This document shows, piece after piece, positions 62,171 to 64,000 of a DNA stretch of 64,000 nt. The stretch is taken from NCBI RefSeq assembly GCF_040438885.1, contig NZ_CP159218.1:3658001-3722000 (forward strand). The letters run 5' to 3'. The translations under genes and the position numbers were made by a program. Source of the DNA: Nakamurella sp. A5-74 (lineage in GTDB: Bacteria; Actinomycetota; Actinomycetes; Mycobacteriales; Nakamurellaceae). The notes under the pieces were generated by a model. It was given only the letters and a program-made list of their open reading frames with translations, had not been told where the DNA came from and searched no databases. The stretch's first letter is position 1; every line of letters starts with the position of its first letter.

Positions 62171-64000
62171 ATGCCATCCGCAGGGGAACTTCCGGTCCAT
62201 CTGTCCAAGGGTGCGAATCTCGCCCTGCGATCGCTCGATGAGGAGCTCGGCTCGGTCACCGTCATCCTGGAGACCGAGGGAAGTGAGGGAACGGCCGTCG
62301 ACGCCGACGTCAGTGTCCTGCTGCTCGGCGACGACGGGCGGGTGCGGTCCAACGACGACCTGATCTTCTACAACCAGCCGGTCGGCGCCGACGGAGCCGT
62401 GCACCTGCGCGACAAAATCAGGACCGACCACCAATCGACGCCCGTTGCGAGTGACGTGGTGACCGTCGAACTCGACGACCTCCCCGACGACGTCGCCCGC
62501 ATCGTGCTGTCCGCGAGCCTGGATCCCACCCTCGGCATCACCTTCGCCGCAGCATCGTCGGTGACGTTGAGGATTGCCCGGTCGTCCGACGCCCAAGAAC
62601 TCGTGATCTTCGGCCTCGAGGCATTGAGCTCCGAGACTGCGATGCTGTTCGGAGAGTTCTACCGCCGGGCCGGCGAGTGGAAGATCCGGGCCATCGGTCA
62701 GGGATTCGCCGACGGGCTGACGGCGCTGGTCACCGAGTTCGGCGTGGACGTCGACAATTCCGAGCCGGCACTCGGGGAGGACCTGAGCGCAGATGACTCG
62801 ACTTCGGATGCATCTGCCGAGGCGAACACTTCGAACCCCTCCTCCCCGGTCATGACCGAGGAGGCGCTGCCGGTCGAGATCACCCCGGTGCCCGCTGGGA
62901 CGACGCGGGACGACACCGCCCCCGAACCCGCTCGTACGGCCAAGGTCTCGGTGCGCCGATCCACCCGTGCGCCGAAACTCCCCACCGACTGGGATCGGAC
63001 GATCCCGGCGGACACCGACGCCGACTGGCAACGTGCCCGGCTGTTCCCCGTTGCCGGCATCGGTGGAGCCGAGGAGCAGGAGAGGCGCGCCACCTCGGCA
63101 CTGCTCGCGGTTCTCGGCATCGTGAGGGAATTCGGACGGGCGGTCACCGCGCGAGTGGGAGCCCCAGCAGGAGCAGTGACGACGTTCATCGAAGTTCCTT
63201 TCGGACTCGACGAGCAGGCCTACCGGCCGGACGGGGTGATCACCGTCAAGCGGGGACAACGCGAATGGCGCGCTCTCGTCGAGGTCAAGACTTCGGACGG
63301 GAAATTGAACTTCGAACAGGTCGATCACTACGTCGAGATCGCGCGCGCCAAGAACTTCGATGCCGTCATCACGATCAGCAATCAGCTCGCCGGATCCAAC
63401 GACGAGCACCCGATCGCCTTCGACCGCCGCAAACTCAAGAAGGTCTCGCTCCACCATCTCTCCTGGGAACAGATCCGGACCGACGCGATTCTGCTGTCGC
63501 GTCATGCCCGGGCAGCCGACAACACACAGGCCGTGGTGCTGGACGAGTTCCTCCGCTACATGGAGCACCCGCGATCCGGTCTGCACGGCTTCACCGACAT
63601 GGGCCCCGAATGGGTCAAAATCCGCGATGCCGTCAAACACCGCACACTCCGGGCAAGCGACAAGGGCTGCGCCGAGGTGATCGCGCACTTCGATCAACTG
63701 GTGCGGCACATCGGGTTGCAGCTGACCAGTCTACTCGGAGTGGAGACGTCGATCCAGCCCCCGCGGGCACGGGCAGACGGGACCACCCGGCCTCAACAGC
63801 TGGCCGACTCGGGTCAGCTGTTCGGGTCGATCCGCGTCCCCGGCGCAGTCGACGCCCTGGTGATCACCAACGACCTGCGGTCCGAGCGAGTGGGGGTTTC
63901 GATCCAGGTCGATGCGCCCCGCGATGGCCGCCCGTTGACGCGGATCAATTGGCTGCTCCGTCAGATCCCGGACGCCCGCGATGCTCTGCGTGTCGAGGCA
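62171..64000 (+). CDS. TerD-domain protein fused to PD-(D/E)XK nuclease-like domain (cut by window edge)
   Basis: The frame is open from ATG 62171 to the last base (610 codons, no stop). Residues 1-190 form a TerD/CABP-like domain (LSKGANLALRSLDEELGSVTVILET, DVSVLLLGDDGRVRSNDDLIFYNQP, EWKIRAIGQGFADGLTAL). An acidic Ser/Thr linker follows (about 197-265), then a region with nuclease residues Glu341 (FIEVPF), Asp354 (YRPDGVI) and Glu371-x-Lys373 (ALVEVKT). A later HHLSWEQIRTDAILLSRH...EFLRYMEHPRSG block is typical of PD-(D/E)XK proteins in defence loci. Codon use is only moderately GC-rich. Likely a stress or antiphage effector; targets unknown. Confidence 0.8.
   Translation, partial: MPSAGELPVHLSKGANLALRSLDEELGSVTVILETEGSEGTAVDADVSVLLLGDDGRVRSNDDLIFYNQPVGADGAVHLRDKIRTDHQSTPVASDVVTVELDDLPDDVARIVLSASLDPTLGITFAAASSVTLRIARSSDAQELVIFGLEALSSETAMLFGEFYRRAGEWKIRAIGQGFADGLTALVTEFGVDVDNSEPALGEDLSADDSTSDASAEANTSNPSSPVMTEEALPVEITPVPAGTTRDDTAPEPARTAKVSVRRSTRAPKLPTDWDRTIPADTDADWQRARLFPVAGIGGAEEQERRATSALLAVLGIVREFGRAVTARVGAPAGAVTTFIEVPFGLDEQAYRPDGVITVKRGQREWRALVEVKTSDGKLNFEQVDHYVEIARAKNFDAVITISNQLAGSNDEHPIAFDRRKLKKVSLHHLSWEQIRTDAILLSRHARAADNTQAVVLDEFLRYMEHPRSGLHGFTDMGPEWVKIRDAVKHRTLRASDKGCAEVIAHFDQLVRHIGLQLTSLLGVETSIQPPRARADGTTRPQQLADSGQLFGSIRVPGAVDALVITNDLRSERVGVSIQVDAPRDGRPLTRINWLLRQIPDARDALRVEA

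Noticed and set aside
62132..63709. A 525-codon open frame on the - strand
   Set aside because: Antisense to the TerD-nuclease gene, which has convincing domain motifs on the + strand.

Overview
The window is chromosomal DNA from a high-GC, mycothiol-producing actinomycete (Actinomycetota). The reasons are the GC-rich codon use, a mycothiol conjugate amidase (Mca), a lipid-droplet-associated protein, DUF6542/DUF4245/DUF501 proteins, and many genes that start directly after a TANNNT -10 box with no Shine-Dalgarno sequence (leaderless starts). From memory, the gene order follows the Mycobacterium tuberculosis block Rv1112-Rv1075c and then Rv1026-Rv1023: ychF, DUF6542, ispH, lipid-droplet protein, xseA/xseB, DUF4245, fum, phoH2, uppS, hemolysin III, mca-Rv1083, greA, metB/cbs, SGNH hydrolase, then ppx, DUF501, ftsB, eno. 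glpX, normally between DUF4245 and fum, is absent. The genus cannot be fixed from the sequence alone; a mycobacterial relative or a Nakamurella/Frankia-type lineage would fit.

Layout. 1-1.9 kb: a TetR regulator (cut by the left edge) diverging from an SDR oxidoreductase over two palindromic operators, then a VapBC pair. 1.9-9.3 kb: ychF, a methyltransferase, an Ada-AlkA fusion overlapping ogt (alkylation repair), a YhhN protein, an inositol-monophosphatase-type enzyme, rmuC and DUF6542. 9.4-15.1 kb: ispH, lipid-droplet protein, xseA-xseB, DUF4245, fumC. 15-24 kb: DUF1684 and GNAT proteins, a large membrane-anchored surface protein with a neocarzinostatin-like domain and Thr/Pro/Ser repeats, phoH, a two-component system and a cis-prenyltransferase. 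24-27.3 kb: small accessory genes (2H phosphoesterase, HIT protein, deoxyribosyltransferase-like protein, RHH-like protein) around hemolysin III. 27.3-42.4 kb: mca, greA, ilvA, a degenerate ROK protein, a PadR-ABC-FtsX cassette, a GT87 mannosyltransferase, cbs-metB, an SGNH hydrolase, a Bax-inhibitor protein and a tRNA. 42.4-58.5 kb: UdgB, a rhomboid/DUF2156 fusion, ppx coupled to a FadR-type regulator, GPP34, lldD with a perfect FadR/LldR-type operator, a D-threonine-aldolase-like enzyme, M48 and M20 peptidases, an MFS exporter, DUF501-ftsB-eno and a Nudix hydrolase. 58.7-64 kb: a lower-GC accessory segment with a secreted small protein plus ABC ATPase plus twin permeases, divergent from a TerD-domain protein fused to a PD-(D/E)XK nuclease domain that runs off the right edge.

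How the genes work together: DNA repair is well represented (Ada-AlkA, Ogt, RmuC, ExoVII, UdgB). The transsulfuration pair cbs-metB, the lactate branch (FadR-lldD) and the central enzymes fumC and eno are housekeeping. Two dispersed intergenic repeat families are visible: TTCGGCG-N6-CGCCGAA hairpins that occur only where genes converge, and an imperfect ~32-nt element related to GTGATCGAGCGACGAAGGAG. The least understood parts are the 58.7-64 kb cassettes.
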